Notes: generated from the letters alone by a model not told the origin. A stretch of 24,759 nt of DNA from a virus (IMGVR_UViG_3300017963_006700:1-24759), one strand, 5' to 3'; shown: positions 1-5,500, counted from the stretch's first letter. Numbers and translations: made by a program.

Positions 1-156
1 CAGAGTTTGGATGTCGCGGGTGTTCGCATTTACAGCGACTCGACACAACCAGTTTCGCACAAGCAACTCTGACTCACGTTCGTTTGCCCGCAAACCTTGG
101 ATCAAACTTTTGATCGAGAAAACGGTTTGCCGGCGGTTATCGTCGCTTTTTGGCAC
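1..156 (-). CDS. Hypothetical protein, N-terminal part (runs off left edge)
   Basis: This open frame starts at a GTG at 154-156 and continues without a stop for 52 codons to the window edge, so only the N-terminus is seen. It begins MPKSDDNRRQTVFS and continues with a basic, probably helical stretch. A purine-rich GAGAGG lies about ten bases before the GTG and may be the ribosome binding site. The start overlaps the last 20 bases of the upstream zinc-ribbon gene, in keeping with the tight packing of this operon. No family is recognised. Its position after nuclease, ATPase and SSB-like genes suggests a replication or recombination role, but that is context only. Confidence 0.5.
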   Translation of the reverse strand, partial: MPKSDDNRRQTVFSIKSLIQGLRANERESELLVRNWLCRVAVNANTRDIQTL

Positions 157-319
157 GTTGTTTTTGCCTCTCTCGAACAGTCATGCGTTTAGTTGGATCC
201 GAGAAGTAGTCACCTCCCTCGTCTGGATCATCGTCAAACCATGCGTTGCATCGAGCACACACATAGGTCCGGTGCCCGTGTTCAGCCACCTTTTTGGAGT
301 GACAAAAAGGACATCGCAT
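137..319 (-). CDS. Small zinc-ribbon protein
   Basis: A 60-residue protein starting MRCPFC. It has a CxxC pair at residues 3-6 and a second CxxC pair (CARC) at about 21-24, which together form a classic zinc ribbon. An acidic stretch (DDDPDEGG) and a strongly basic C-terminus follow, which suits nucleic-acid or protein contacts. Its ATG shares one base with the stop codon of the preceding SSB-like gene (TAATG), so the two are probably translationally coupled. The fold call rests on the cysteine spacing. The function is unknown; small zinc ribbons of this kind are common in phage replication operons. Confidence 0.65.
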   Translation of the reverse strand: MRCPFCHSKKVAEHGHRTYVCARCNAWFDDDPDEGGDYFSDPTKRMTVRERQKQRAKKRR

Positions 320-930
320 TAGAAGGGGATTTCCTTTTCGCCTTCTTCTGGTTTAATCGAGGGCGCCTTGGCGACATCCTCCCGTGGAGCTTGTGCCGGC
401 TTGGGTGCTGAAGGTTTGCCGGTTGGCTTATCTCCGTTGCGCTTTACGTTGCCGGCCAAGGCGCGGAACTGTGACCCGTATTGCGCTTCGATTACTTTGG
501 CTGTTTCCAAATCAACAACACCCGCTCGTTGACCAGGAGTGCGATCGTACGCATTGACCCACTCGATTCTGTAGCGAGTCTTGTCTTTGTAGGTATCGCT
601 GTTCACCACAAACTGGCTGGGGGTTGGCACCCAGGAATTGCCATAGACCGAAGCGAGGTTCATGTCCCAACCTGCATATTTGGCAAGTGCTTCAGCTTGT
701 GATTGGTTGATCTTGCCGTCCTTTTTGATGATGTAGATGTCGCCGGTAGCGAAGATGTTGTACTCGCGACAATCGACCCACTCTTTATTTTCCGGATCCC
801 ATGCCTCGTCGATGCGGGCAGAGATCCAGATTGCCGTTGCACCGCTTTGCTGTTGCACCAATCCATATTCGGTGATCAGTCCACGAAAATTGCCGGCTTG
901 TGCAATTTCTCGTCGTTCGGTATTGGTCAT
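319..930 (-). CDS. Putative single-stranded DNA-binding-like protein
   Basis: A 203-residue protein. I chose the ATG at 928-930 because a good Shine-Dalgarno (AAAGGA) sits six bases upstream and because this ATG overlaps the stop of the ATPase gene as ATGA; an in-frame start ten codons further up is less likely. The N-terminal ~140 residues look like one beta-rich domain. They are followed by a low-complexity Pro/Ala/Lys linker and an acidic end finishing GEKEIPF. Bacterial SSB proteins end in an acidic tail with a terminal D/E-IPF tip that recruits partner proteins, so the architecture matches an SSB-like role. The neighbours, a PD-(D/E)XK nuclease and a RecA-like ATPase, fit a phage recombination cassette. 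The domain itself was not recognised, so the name rests on tail and context. Confidence 0.5.
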   Translation of the reverse strand: MTNTERREIAQAGNFRGLITEYGLVQQQSGATAIWISARIDEAWDPENKEWVDCREYNIFATGDIYIIKKDGKINQSQAEALAKYAGWDMNLASVYGNSWVPTPSQFVVNSDTYKDKTRYRIEWVNAYDRTPGQRAGVVDLETAKVIEAQYGSQFRALAGNVKRNGDKPTGKPSAPKPAQAPREDVAKAPSIKPEEGEKEIPF

Positions 931-1955
931 GTTGTGTCCTTTCCAAATAGGAGTTGCCAAAGGGTAGTATCACCTCCCGTGTAGGGAATGTTTTCCGATA
1001 GAGTGCGGCTTTTGGCCCAATGTGTTGGAAGTTCGGTTGGATAGATGGTTCGTGTTCCGCTTCCTTTGGCCTTGCCGTCGTCGTCAACGAATGTGTCAAA
1101 GCCGAGGTAGAACATGTGGTCACACCACTCTTTGACTCGATGCCGAATCGACGCCTTGCCTTTTTTGGGTGATTGCAGACGGGGTTCGTACCGAATCCAA
1201 TCTTCGCCGCCGGGATTTGGTACTTCTGCGGTACAGTCATGACACGTGGCGATTATGTGTTTGCCACGTCGGGTCAATGCGTCTAGGTCACTGAGCAACA
1301 GAAGAAAGGTCTCGTAAACGTGCATGTATCCTTTGCCCCACCCATACCCTTCGATCGAGTTGACGGGACCGCCCTTTTCATGCCGTATGTTTTGTAGCGT
1401 CCAGTCAATGGCCAACTCTTCGATTTTCGTGAAGCTGTCGATTACAACACCGCCGAAGCGTTCAAGCAGTTTGGTATCGTGGAGAACTAAACGAACTGTG
1501 TCCCATGTGGTTGGTGTCGGGTCAATTCGGGTCACATTCAGGAACCGCGTGCCCTCTTCGATGTCCACAAACAGTAGTTCTCCCACTACCGTTTCAGCCA
1601 ATGCCGCCAGGGTACTCTTTCCAACGCCGCCAGGACCGTAGAGTACGATCTTGTGTCCCGCCCCTGTGCTTAGACCTCGGGATACCCCAATTGAGGTTTC
1701 TGAGGTGGTTTCTGATTCGTGCGATTCAGTCTGGGGTGTCATTGCCAGCTGGAATGTTGGTGCCGGCTCTGGTGTTTCCTGGGTGGTTTCTGATTCGTGC
1801 GATTCAGCCTGGGGTGTCATTGCCGGCTGGAATGTTGGTGTCGGCTTTGGTGTTTCCTGGATGGTTTCTGATTCGTGCGATTCAGCCTGGGGTGTCATTG
1901 CCGGCTGAGATGTCGGTGCCGGTTTCGGTATTTTCGGAAATGTTGCGGGCTTCAT
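927..1955 (-). CDS. Phage RecA-like/AAA P-loop ATPase with N-terminal 26-residue repeats
   Basis: A 342-residue protein starting MKPATFPK at the ATG at 1953-1955, four bases after the nuclease stop; GGAGC upstream is the likely ribosome binding site. Residues ~11-90 are tandem 26-residue repeats rich in Thr, Glu, Pro and Ser and are probably disordered. The NTPase domain follows: Walker A GPGGVGKST at 107-115, a Walker B-like VVIDS around 170-174, and a later HIIATCHD strand typical of the AAA_24 type of phage nucleotide-binding proteins. Such ATPases accompany phage nucleases and SSBs in recombination or replication modules, as here. The substrate is unknown. The repeat extension is unusual for the family. 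Confidence 0.75.
   Translation of the reverse strand: MKPATFPKIPKPAPTSQPAMTPQAESHESETIQETPKPTPTFQPAMTPQAESHESETTQETPEPAPTFQLAMTPQTESHESETTSETSIGVSRGLSTGAGHKIVLYGPGGVGKSTLAALAETVVGELLFVDIEEGTRFLNVTRIDPTPTTWDTVRLVLHDTKLLERFGGVVIDSFTKIEELAIDWTLQNIRHEKGGPVNSIEGYGWGKGYMHVYETFLLLLSDLDALTRRGKHIIATCHDCTAEVPNPGGEDWIRYEPRLQSPKKGKASIRHRVKEWCDHMFYLGFDTFVDDDGKAKGSGTRTIYPTELPTHWAKSRTLSENIPYTGGDTTLWQLLFGKDTT
1707..1940 (-). repeat. 78-bp in-frame tandem repeat, about three copies
   Basis: The motif GGTTTCTGATTCGTGCG recurs on the plus strand at 1707, 1785 and 1863, exactly 78 bp apart. The copies are nearly identical for the first two units and decay in the third. Because 78 is a multiple of three, the array encodes the 26-residue repeats at the N-terminus of the P-loop ATPase without breaking the frame. 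The near-identity at DNA level suggests recent expansion by slippage or unequal recombination. Confidence 0.9.
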
Positions 1956-1959
1956 TATT

Positions 1960-3006
1960 TTATTGCTCCAGTTCGGGATGAATGTTGTCGAGGATTTGGA
2001 ATTCTTCGGGTAGTTCGTCGATGACATTGATGTGTGACGAACACAGCGCAAAGTACGGACAGAAGGGGCACGTATCGCGAGATACGGTACGATACCAACG
2101 GTCCTGTCGTTGTGCTTCACGAAGAGTTTTTTGCACTTCCCACAACTCGGACATGCACTCATTGATGTCGTCGTCGAGTCGAGGGATCTCACGGCAAGCG
2201 TAGTAGAATGCTGGACGCAGACCGATGTCGTTGATGAGCTTGCGGGACCACTCTTCCGGTGTCATCGGACGAGTTTGAAGGATCCAGCCTTTGGCTTTGT
2301 CGGGTGTTTGGCGAGGCTTTTTTCCATCCTTGGTCATTACGCGCTGTCCGTCGGCGTCCAGCACAATCTTTATTCCGTCCTTGTCTTGCAGGGGCACCCT
2401 TTCAGGCCGGATGGTCGGTTTGCGGGTCACGTCGAAGAAGACGGCTGATACGTCGTATCCAAGGTGGCGGGCTGCGTACAGGTAAATGGTCAGTTGATGG
2501 TCAAGCTGAAGGCGGCGCCAAAAATCAGAGTTTTCGTTGAGATCTTCGCTGTAAAGTTTGTGTTCCAGTACCACAAGTCGGCCGTCGATTTTGGCGATGC
2601 CGTCGATTTTGCCGGCCAGCATGAAATTGCGGCTTGCGGCATTCGTTTCCGGGTTTATTAACGGTAGGTAAAAGGGTTGTTCGCTTTCGATGAACTCTAT
2701 TTCTCGGTCGGCCCATCGCCATTCATATCCGGACAGCAATGCTGCAATAGTTTCCTGTTCGATCTTCCAAGTGTATTCTTCAACTTGGGGGGGTGCTTCA
2801 CCATAGTAAGCACGGGCGGTATCAATGGCGAGGTCGAGATCGCAGCCTTGCTTGAGAGTGTGAAGTCCTGCGTGGTACGCGCTACCCATTCGCAATGCCC
2901 GGCTGTCGGTTACACGGCGAATGCCCTGTTCGTATTCCCACCAGGATCGGCGGCGACAAACCTGGAAAGAGTGCTTGCGGGAGTGTGTGAGGAGTTGTTT
3001 TTCCAT
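1960..3006 (-). CDS. Cas4/RecB-like PD-(D/E)XK nuclease with probable Fe-S cluster
   Basis: A 348-residue protein. The nuclease core shows GKID with Asp135, then LEHK with Glu148 and Lys150 (the E-x-K motif), followed by a QLxxY-type motif near 171-175. His46 in GSAYHAG matches the conserved RecB-family histidine. A lone Cys17 near the N-terminus and a C-terminal C313-x2-C316-x5-C322 cluster give the four-cysteine arrangement used by Cas4, AddB and Dna2 for a [4Fe-4S] cluster. The protein is therefore probably a metal-dependent DNA exonuclease for phage recombination or end processing. It starts at 3004-3006 behind an AGGAAGGA ribosome binding site and leads the operon nuclease - ATPase - SSB-like - zinc ribbon. 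No cas genes or arrays are nearby, so it is not a CRISPR component here. Confidence 0.8.
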   Translation of the reverse strand: MEKQLLTHSRKHSFQVCRRRSWWEYEQGIRRVTDSRALRMGSAYHAGLHTLKQGCDLDLAIDTARAYYGEAPPQVEEYTWKIEQETIAALLSGYEWRWADREIEFIESEQPFYLPLINPETNAASRNFMLAGKIDGIAKIDGRLVVLEHKLYSEDLNENSDFWRRLQLDHQLTIYLYAARHLGYDVSAVFFDVTRKPTIRPERVPLQDKDGIKIVLDADGQRVMTKDGKKPRQTPDKAKGWILQTRPMTPEEWSRKLINDIGLRPAFYYACREIPRLDDDINECMSELWEVQKTLREAQRQDRWYRTVSRDTCPFCPYFALCSSHINVIDELPEEFQILDNIHPELEQ

Positions 3007-3032
3007 GGTTCCTTCCTGGTTTGAGACTGGAG

Positions 3033-3062
3033 AAAAAAGCGGCGCATGACATCATGCGCCGC
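3033..3062 (-). terminator. Intrinsic terminator/attenuator just ahead of the nuclease gene
   Basis: On the minus strand a perfect 10-bp stem (3053-3062 with 3039-3048) closes a four-base loop and is followed directly by six T residues (3033-3038). This is a textbook Rho-independent terminator. A second perfect 8-bp hairpin lies just upstream at 3065-3083. The nuclease start codon is only 26 bases beyond the T-run, and its Shine-Dalgarno lies in that gap. There is no room for a new promoter, so the module must be transcribed by readthrough. Confidence 0.85.
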
Positions 3063-3121
3063 GCGATTGCGAATCTCGCAATCAGATCGCGGGGCAAACA
3101 GCCCGCCACCAATTTTTGGAA

Positions 3122-3194
3122 TGGGGGAGGTTGGACTCGAACCAACGACCTCCAGGTTATGGGCCTGGCGGGCTACCAACTGCCCTACTCCCCA
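3122..3194 (-). tRNA. tRNA-Met (CAT), with initiator-like features
   Basis: A complete 73-base cloverleaf without encoded CCA. The acceptor pairs over six positions but has a T1-C72 mismatch. The D-arm is GGGC/GCCC with loop AGTTGGTA, the anticodon stem is CCAGG/CCTGG, the variable loop is AGGTC, the T-arm is GTTGG-TTCGAGT-CCAAC, and the discriminator is A. The anticodon loop CCCATAA gives CAT, but position 33 is C instead of the near-invariant T. An unpaired 1-72 and a purine11-pyrimidine24 (G11-C24) pair are hallmarks of initiator tRNAs. The anticodon stem has only two of the three usual G-C pairs. A CAT anticodon could also be tRNA-Ile2 if modified to lysidine. Confidence 0.85.
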
Positions 3195-3231
3195 TAAAGA
3201 TTCTTGGTCAATCCTTTTGTTGCCCATGATT

Positions 3232-3576
3232 TCATTTCTTGAATCTTGTTCGGGTTTGTCTCAACACATCGATCATTTGTCGCCAATCATGCACGTGAAT
3301 ACCCTTGCGCCAATGTTTGTTCAGCACGCACTTTGCACTTGATGGCCACCATTCTGCGAGTGTGCCCTCTTTGTGGAATATCCAATGGTGTCCGTGGTTC
3401 TTGACCTCTACGCTCCACCCGTTGTGCTCACACCAAAGCTGCACCTCTTCGAAGTGTTGGGCGTTCGTTTCTTTTCGGCGATCGTGTCTAGCCATGGCAG
3501 GTTCATCCTTGCGAAACGGAACGAGCTTGCTCCGTCCGGCCGTTGCGATGTCCGGGTAGGTTGACTTGCGGCTCAT
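3232..3576 (-). CDS. Conserved-looking hypothetical phage protein (AEWWPSSAK motif)
   Basis: A 114-residue protein whose ATG overlaps the stop of the 47-residue gene upstream by four bases (ATGA), indicating coupling. An internal Met at residue 28 is an alternative start. The region from about residue 40 onward (LWCEHNGWSVEV, then GHHWIFHKEG, AEWWPSSAK, HVHDWRQMIDVL) has the look of a compact alpha/beta domain. I recall similar motifs in uncharacterised phage proteins but cannot assign a function. It is the last protein gene before the tRNA-Met. Confidence 0.65.
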   Translation of the reverse strand: MSRKSTYPDIATAGRSKLVPFRKDEPAMARHDRRKETNAQHFEEVQLWCEHNGWSVEVKNHGHHWIFHKEGTLAEWWPSSAKCVLNKHWRKGIHVHDWRQMIDVLRQTRTRFKK

Positions 3577-3716
3577 GACGATTCTTCTGTTTTCTCTGCG
3601 GCAAAAAATGTTGTGTCCTCATACGTTTCTCGCAACGCCTCAAGGCACAAGTCGCGATCATCTTGGTGCAGGAATTGCGCAGTAACCTCGTCGTTGCATA
3701 TAATCATGTATTTCAT
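3573..3716 (-). CDS. Small hypothetical protein (47 aa)
   Basis: The start at 3714-3716 (MKYMIICNDEVTAQFLH) has a clear AAGGA ribosome binding site eight bases upstream, and its stop overlaps the next start as ATGA. The sequence is acidic at the C-terminus (EKTEESS). A much longer open frame extends upstream through the structured RNA region, but that extension has no coding character. No family is recognised. Confidence 0.6.
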   Translation of the reverse strand: MKYMIICNDEVTAQFLHQDDRDLCLEALRETYEDTTFFAAEKTEESS

Positions 3717-3818
3717 GCCAATGTCCTTACGTGTCAGTCGCTCCAATCCTGGGCGAGTTGTTCTAGCCGGTCCTTGACTATCCGTCTTTCTCCCAAGTCG
3801 TTTTGAAATTCCGGAAAA

Positions 3819-3900
3819 GGCAGTGGTGCGGAGTCGAACCGCGTCTCTGGTGTCCGTATTGGCGGCGCGCCCCAGTGCGTTGCCGAACGCCTGCCACTGC
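3819..3900 (-). ncRNA. tRNA-like element of class II length, anticodon arm unclear
   Basis: A perfect 7-bp acceptor-like helix (GCAGTGG/CCACTGC) encloses a D-arm-like segment, GGCGTTCGGCAACGC. At the 3' side, flush with the acceptor, is a T-arm with loop TTCGACT and four of five stem pairs. The 82-base length fits a class II tRNA. I cannot form a normal anticodon arm with T33: the best candidate, around GCGCGCC, pairs poorly. The discriminator would be C. It may be a degenerate tRNA, or the last domain of the neighbouring structured RNA locus. Confidence 0.5.
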
Positions 3901-3905
3901 AAAAG

Positions 3906-4092
3906 TCTCTGGCCGCATGTGCCGGGGGAATTTAACCCACCGCTTGCTGGCAGGGAGTGACCCTGCTTTTGCGGGCTCACACCAGAACAGGCACCCATAC
4001 CGCTCCCACTGAGAGCTAAGCATCCACCTTGCCAGACGCCGTTAACGGCCGTCTTATGCGTCAACCCAAGGCTTTGCGGGTGCGGCCAGAGA
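3906..4092 (-). ncRNA. Structured RNA domain closed by a perfect 12-bp helix
   Basis: TCTCTGGCCGCA (4092 to 4081, minus sense) is perfectly complementary to 3917 to 3906, closing a 187-base domain. Inside are a hairpin with palindrome GCCGTTAACGGC (4034-4054), a GCTC/GAGC hairpin near 4005-4019, a perfect 6-bp hairpin GCAGGG/CCCTGC (3951-3967), and a T-arm-like hairpin with loop TTAAATT (3924-3940). A 12-bp perfect inverted repeat over this distance is not expected by chance. An open frame crosses part of the region, but it shows no recognisable protein and overlaps the tRNA-like element. Confidence 0.55.
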
Positions 4093-4094
4093 AG

Positions 4095-4303
4095 TGCAGC
4101 GGGCCGGAATTGCACCGGCTTGGCAATCGGGAGCGGTCGTTTCCCTCGCCCGTGACGAACGGGCCCCGCCATCGAAGACGGGCGGCTTGTTGGCCCACAT
4201 ATCGCATTAGGGCTTCGCAACCACCATGCGTGCCAATCTCGCAAGGTCGCCGGAATACCTGTTCCGATTCGTCGTGCGTGTCGCTGTCCACGCCGCCGCT
4301 GCA
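4095..4303 (-). ncRNA. Structured RNA domain with tRNA-like end
   Basis: TGCAGCGG (4303 to 4296, minus sense) pairs perfectly with CCGCTGCA (4102 to 4095). Flush against the 3' strand of this closing helix is a T-arm-like hairpin, GCCGG-TGCAATT-CCGGC (4103-4119), the same geometry as acceptor plus T-arm in tRNA. The 176 bases between hold a series of simple hairpins (GCGTG/CACGC, CGGAA/TTCCG, CCGCC/GGCGG, GCCCGT/ACGGGC, GGGA/TCCC). A 76-residue GTG-started frame crosses it without a ribosome binding site. A structured RNA is the better explanation, but it is unverified. Confidence 0.5.
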
Positions 4304-4309
4304 AAACTG

Positions 4310-4420
4310 TCAGAGCTTGTGCCGATCTCGGATGCGTTGGAAATCTGCCTGCATTTTCCAGCAGCACAGGAAACCAAGTATCCAACCGAAAAGGACGCCA
4401 AACCCGGCAATGAATTCCAT
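4310..4420 (-). CDS. Tiny single-span membrane protein (36 aa)
   Basis: The ATG at 4418-4420 has an excellent AAGGAG ribosome binding site seven bases upstream. The product starts MEFIAGFGVLFGWILGFLCC, a single hydrophobic segment of about 20 residues, followed by a basic, soluble tail ending in QRIRDRHKL. This is a small bitopic membrane protein with an N-out/C-in charge pattern. Phages use such miniproteins as holins, spanin parts or superinfection factors, but nothing here decides which. It sits alone between two structured RNA domains. Confidence 0.65.
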   Translation of the reverse strand: MEFIAGFGVLFGWILGFLCCWKMQADFQRIRDRHKL

Positions 4421-4444
4421 CGTTTCGCTCCTTATGTAAAAGAA

Positions 4445-4790
4445 GAATTGGCCTCGCCACGACTCGAACCTGGAAGAGGCGCAGGCAGACGGGCCAGTCG
4501 TACACACCGAGCGAACTCGGGACGGACTCGATACCGTCTGGCTTGTTGTCTTTGTCCACCACAGCGTTACGCGCGCCTACTGTGGAATTGTCGGCGTTAA
4601 CTACACCGAAAAAGTTACCACCCATGCGGGTCGCCAAATACTTCGCCGTCTGCCTGCGCAAGACGATAGGGGGCCGAGCACGGCTTGCCCCCCGTCGTTG
4701 TTCCTGACTGACTTGCTCCCGCCCAATTTGGCTTCGGACGCCGTGTAGAACTTGCAACAGGCGGTGACGGGTTTTTCCTGTTGCTCCATA
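4445..4790 (-). ncRNA. Highly structured RNA domain with 14-bp long-range helix
   Basis: In minus sense a perfect 8-bp hairpin GCAACAGG/CCTGTTGC (4754-4784) comes first. A 10-bp hairpin with a three-base bulge (4662-4696) follows. Next is a perfect 14-bp long-range helix pairing 4646-4659 with 4479-4492. The 153-base interior holds four hairpins: CGGTGT/ACGCCG (4592-4608), CCACAG/CTGTGG (4559-4585), GACGG/CCGTC (4521-4538) and CCGAG-TTCG-CTCGG (4507-4520). A T-arm-like hairpin with loop TTCGAGT (4457-4473) and a T-rich stretch complete it. A 62-residue frame (4601-4789) crosses it, but the pairing density argues for a functional RNA. Confidence 0.6.
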
Positions 4791-4823
4791 CCCACCAGAG
4801 GTCAGTCGTGCTTTGGGTAGTTC

Positions 4824-4867
4824 AAAAAACGCGGCGCACCGACCTCTCCGAGAGATGGCACGCCGCG
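4824..4867 (-). terminator. Intrinsic terminator within the RNA locus
   Basis: In minus sense CGCGGCGTGCC (4867 to 4857) pairs with GGTGCGCCGCG (4840 to 4830), eleven base pairs with two G-T wobbles. It is capped by an inner CTCTC/GAGAG stem and followed directly by six T residues (4829 to 4824). It would end transcripts carrying the DUF1580-like gene and the hairpin array behind it. The downstream structured RNA (from about 4790) has little room for its own promoter. Confidence 0.8.
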
Positions 4868-4876
4868 ATCTAAGGA

Positions 4877-5039
4877 GGCCGCAAGTCGTCGGCCGAAAAT
4901 CTCTCGACCCAACTTCGGCAAGAAGGTCGAGAAGAGATTGTTCAGTAAACGCCTCGCGCCGAGGGGGCAAGACTCGACGCGAGGCAACGGATGCGATTGT
5001 TGACAAGGACGGGGGGACCATCGCCAACAATCGTCCTTG
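4877..5039 (-). ncRNA. Hairpin array/possible pseudoknot downstream of the HTH gene
   Basis: Consecutive strong helices fill this segment: CGATTGTTG/CAACAATCG (5033-5025 with 5002-4994, 9 bp), a 13-bp hairpin at 4951-4985 with a nine-base loop, an imperfect 12-bp hairpin at 4898-4939, and GGCCG/CGGCC at 4877-4894. CAAGGACG (5039-5032) can also pair with 5011-5004, interleaved with the first helix, so the 5' part is either a pseudoknot or a two-state switch. The array ends in the terminator at 4824-4867, so it could be an independent RNA or a structured 3' UTR of the gene before it. Confidence 0.55.
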
Positions 5040-5076
5040 ACGCAGCGCCCTACACATCCCCGTAACCCTCCGTGCA

Positions 5077-5385
5077 TCAAACTCCGTGTGTTGCTGCCAG
5101 TTGGCGCTTCCGCTTCTCCGAAGCTTTCTTGGCGCGACCTTTTGCAGCCTTTTGGGCACTTGCCCGTTTTGTGGCCTTAGCCTGAGCCACTTCGTTGTGA
5201 AACTTGTCGAGATCGGATTGGCGAATTCCGTAGCGGGGGCCGATCGAAACAGATGGGATTAGCTTGACGCCGCAGACACCGTGCCAGATCCATCGATAGA
5301 CGGTTTCCGGGTTTAGGTGTGGCCTACCGCCGGCGCCCGGATACATTTGGGCAACTTCGTCGACGGTGAAAATCTTGTCATCCAT
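5077..5385 (-). CDS. DUF1580-like helix-turn-helix protein
   Basis: A 102-residue protein starting MDDKIFTVDEVAQMYPG at 5383-5385, behind a strong GAGGAG ribosome binding site and a good promoter. An N-terminal winged-helix/MerR-like HTH (residues ~5-65: TVDEVAQMYP, then NPETVYRWIWHGVCGVKL, SIGPRYGIRQSDLDKF) is followed by a very basic Lys/Ala/Arg tail. This layout matches the DUF1580 family that I associate with planctomycetes, and such small HTH proteins act as excisionases or repressors. Lying divergent to a small gene and close to attP and integrase, it is a good candidate for the recombination directionality factor or lysogeny regulator. The length fits the family. Confidence 0.7.
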   Translation of the reverse strand: MDDKIFTVDEVAQMYPGAGGRPHLNPETVYRWIWHGVCGVKLIPSVSIGPRYGIRQSDLDKFHNEVAQAKATKRASAQKAAKGRAKKASEKRKRQLAATHGV

Positions 5386-5410
5386 GATTTTTGCTCCTCG
5401 AATGTCGTCA

Positions 5411-5438
5411 ATTATCCACACTTGCCCATATATGTCAA
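5411..5438 (-). promoter_or_regulatory. Sigma70-type promoter for the HTH gene
   Basis: In minus sense a perfect -35 TTGACA (5438-5433) is followed after 16 bases by GATAAT (5416-5411). It lies about 26 bases upstream of the HTH start codon and close to its GAGGAG ribosome binding site. Confidence 0.65.
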
Positions 5439-5458
5439 TAAGTCCCTGCATTTTGTTC

Positions 5459-5473
5459 ACAAACATAGTTTGT
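5459..5473. promoter_or_regulatory. Operator-like palindrome ACAAACATAGTTTGT
   Basis: A perfect 6-bp inverted repeat around ATA lies about 20 bases upstream of the -35 of the minus-strand promoter, in the divergent regulatory region. The size and placement suit a dimeric HTH regulator site. Binding is inferred. Confidence 0.45.
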
Positions 5474-5500
5474 AAGTCTTTGCACCATAACGATTTACAA

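Noticed and set aside
1960-3006. Cas4 as part of a CRISPR system
   Set aside because: No repeats, cas1 or other cas genes are present; phage recombination nucleases share the same fold and cysteines.
2910-3227. Frame containing GQLVARQAHNLEVVGSSPT
   Set aside because: This is the familiar spurious translation of a tRNA-Met gene.
3778-4023. An 81-residue frame with AAGGTGG before its ATG
   Set aside because: It reads through the tRNA-like element and one strand of the 12-bp helix, and no family is seen.
4061-4291. A 76-residue GTG frame
   Set aside because: No ribosome binding site and it overlaps the tRNA-like domain. Its first half looks slightly protein-like, so it is not fully excluded.
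4095-4303. tmRNA
   Set aside because: The tRNA-like ends are suggestive, but no tag-like short reading frame or Ala-type G-U acceptor pair was seen.
4601-4789. A 62-residue ATG frame (MEQQEKPVTACCKFY) that might continue after a frameshift
   Set aside because: The frame overlaps the hairpins at 4662-4696 and 4754-4784 and half of the 14-bp helix. A frameshifted phage protein remains possible, but the RNA explanation fits more of the sequence.
4802-5080. A 92-residue frame after the HTH gene
   Set aside because: It spans the hairpin array and the terminator. Composition looks like structured RNA rather than a protein.
3573-5159. A 528-codon open frame on the minus strand
   Set aside because: It runs through terminators, tRNA-like elements and dense hairpins and contains no recognisable domain. 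Only its last 47 codons, with their own ribosome binding site, look coding.
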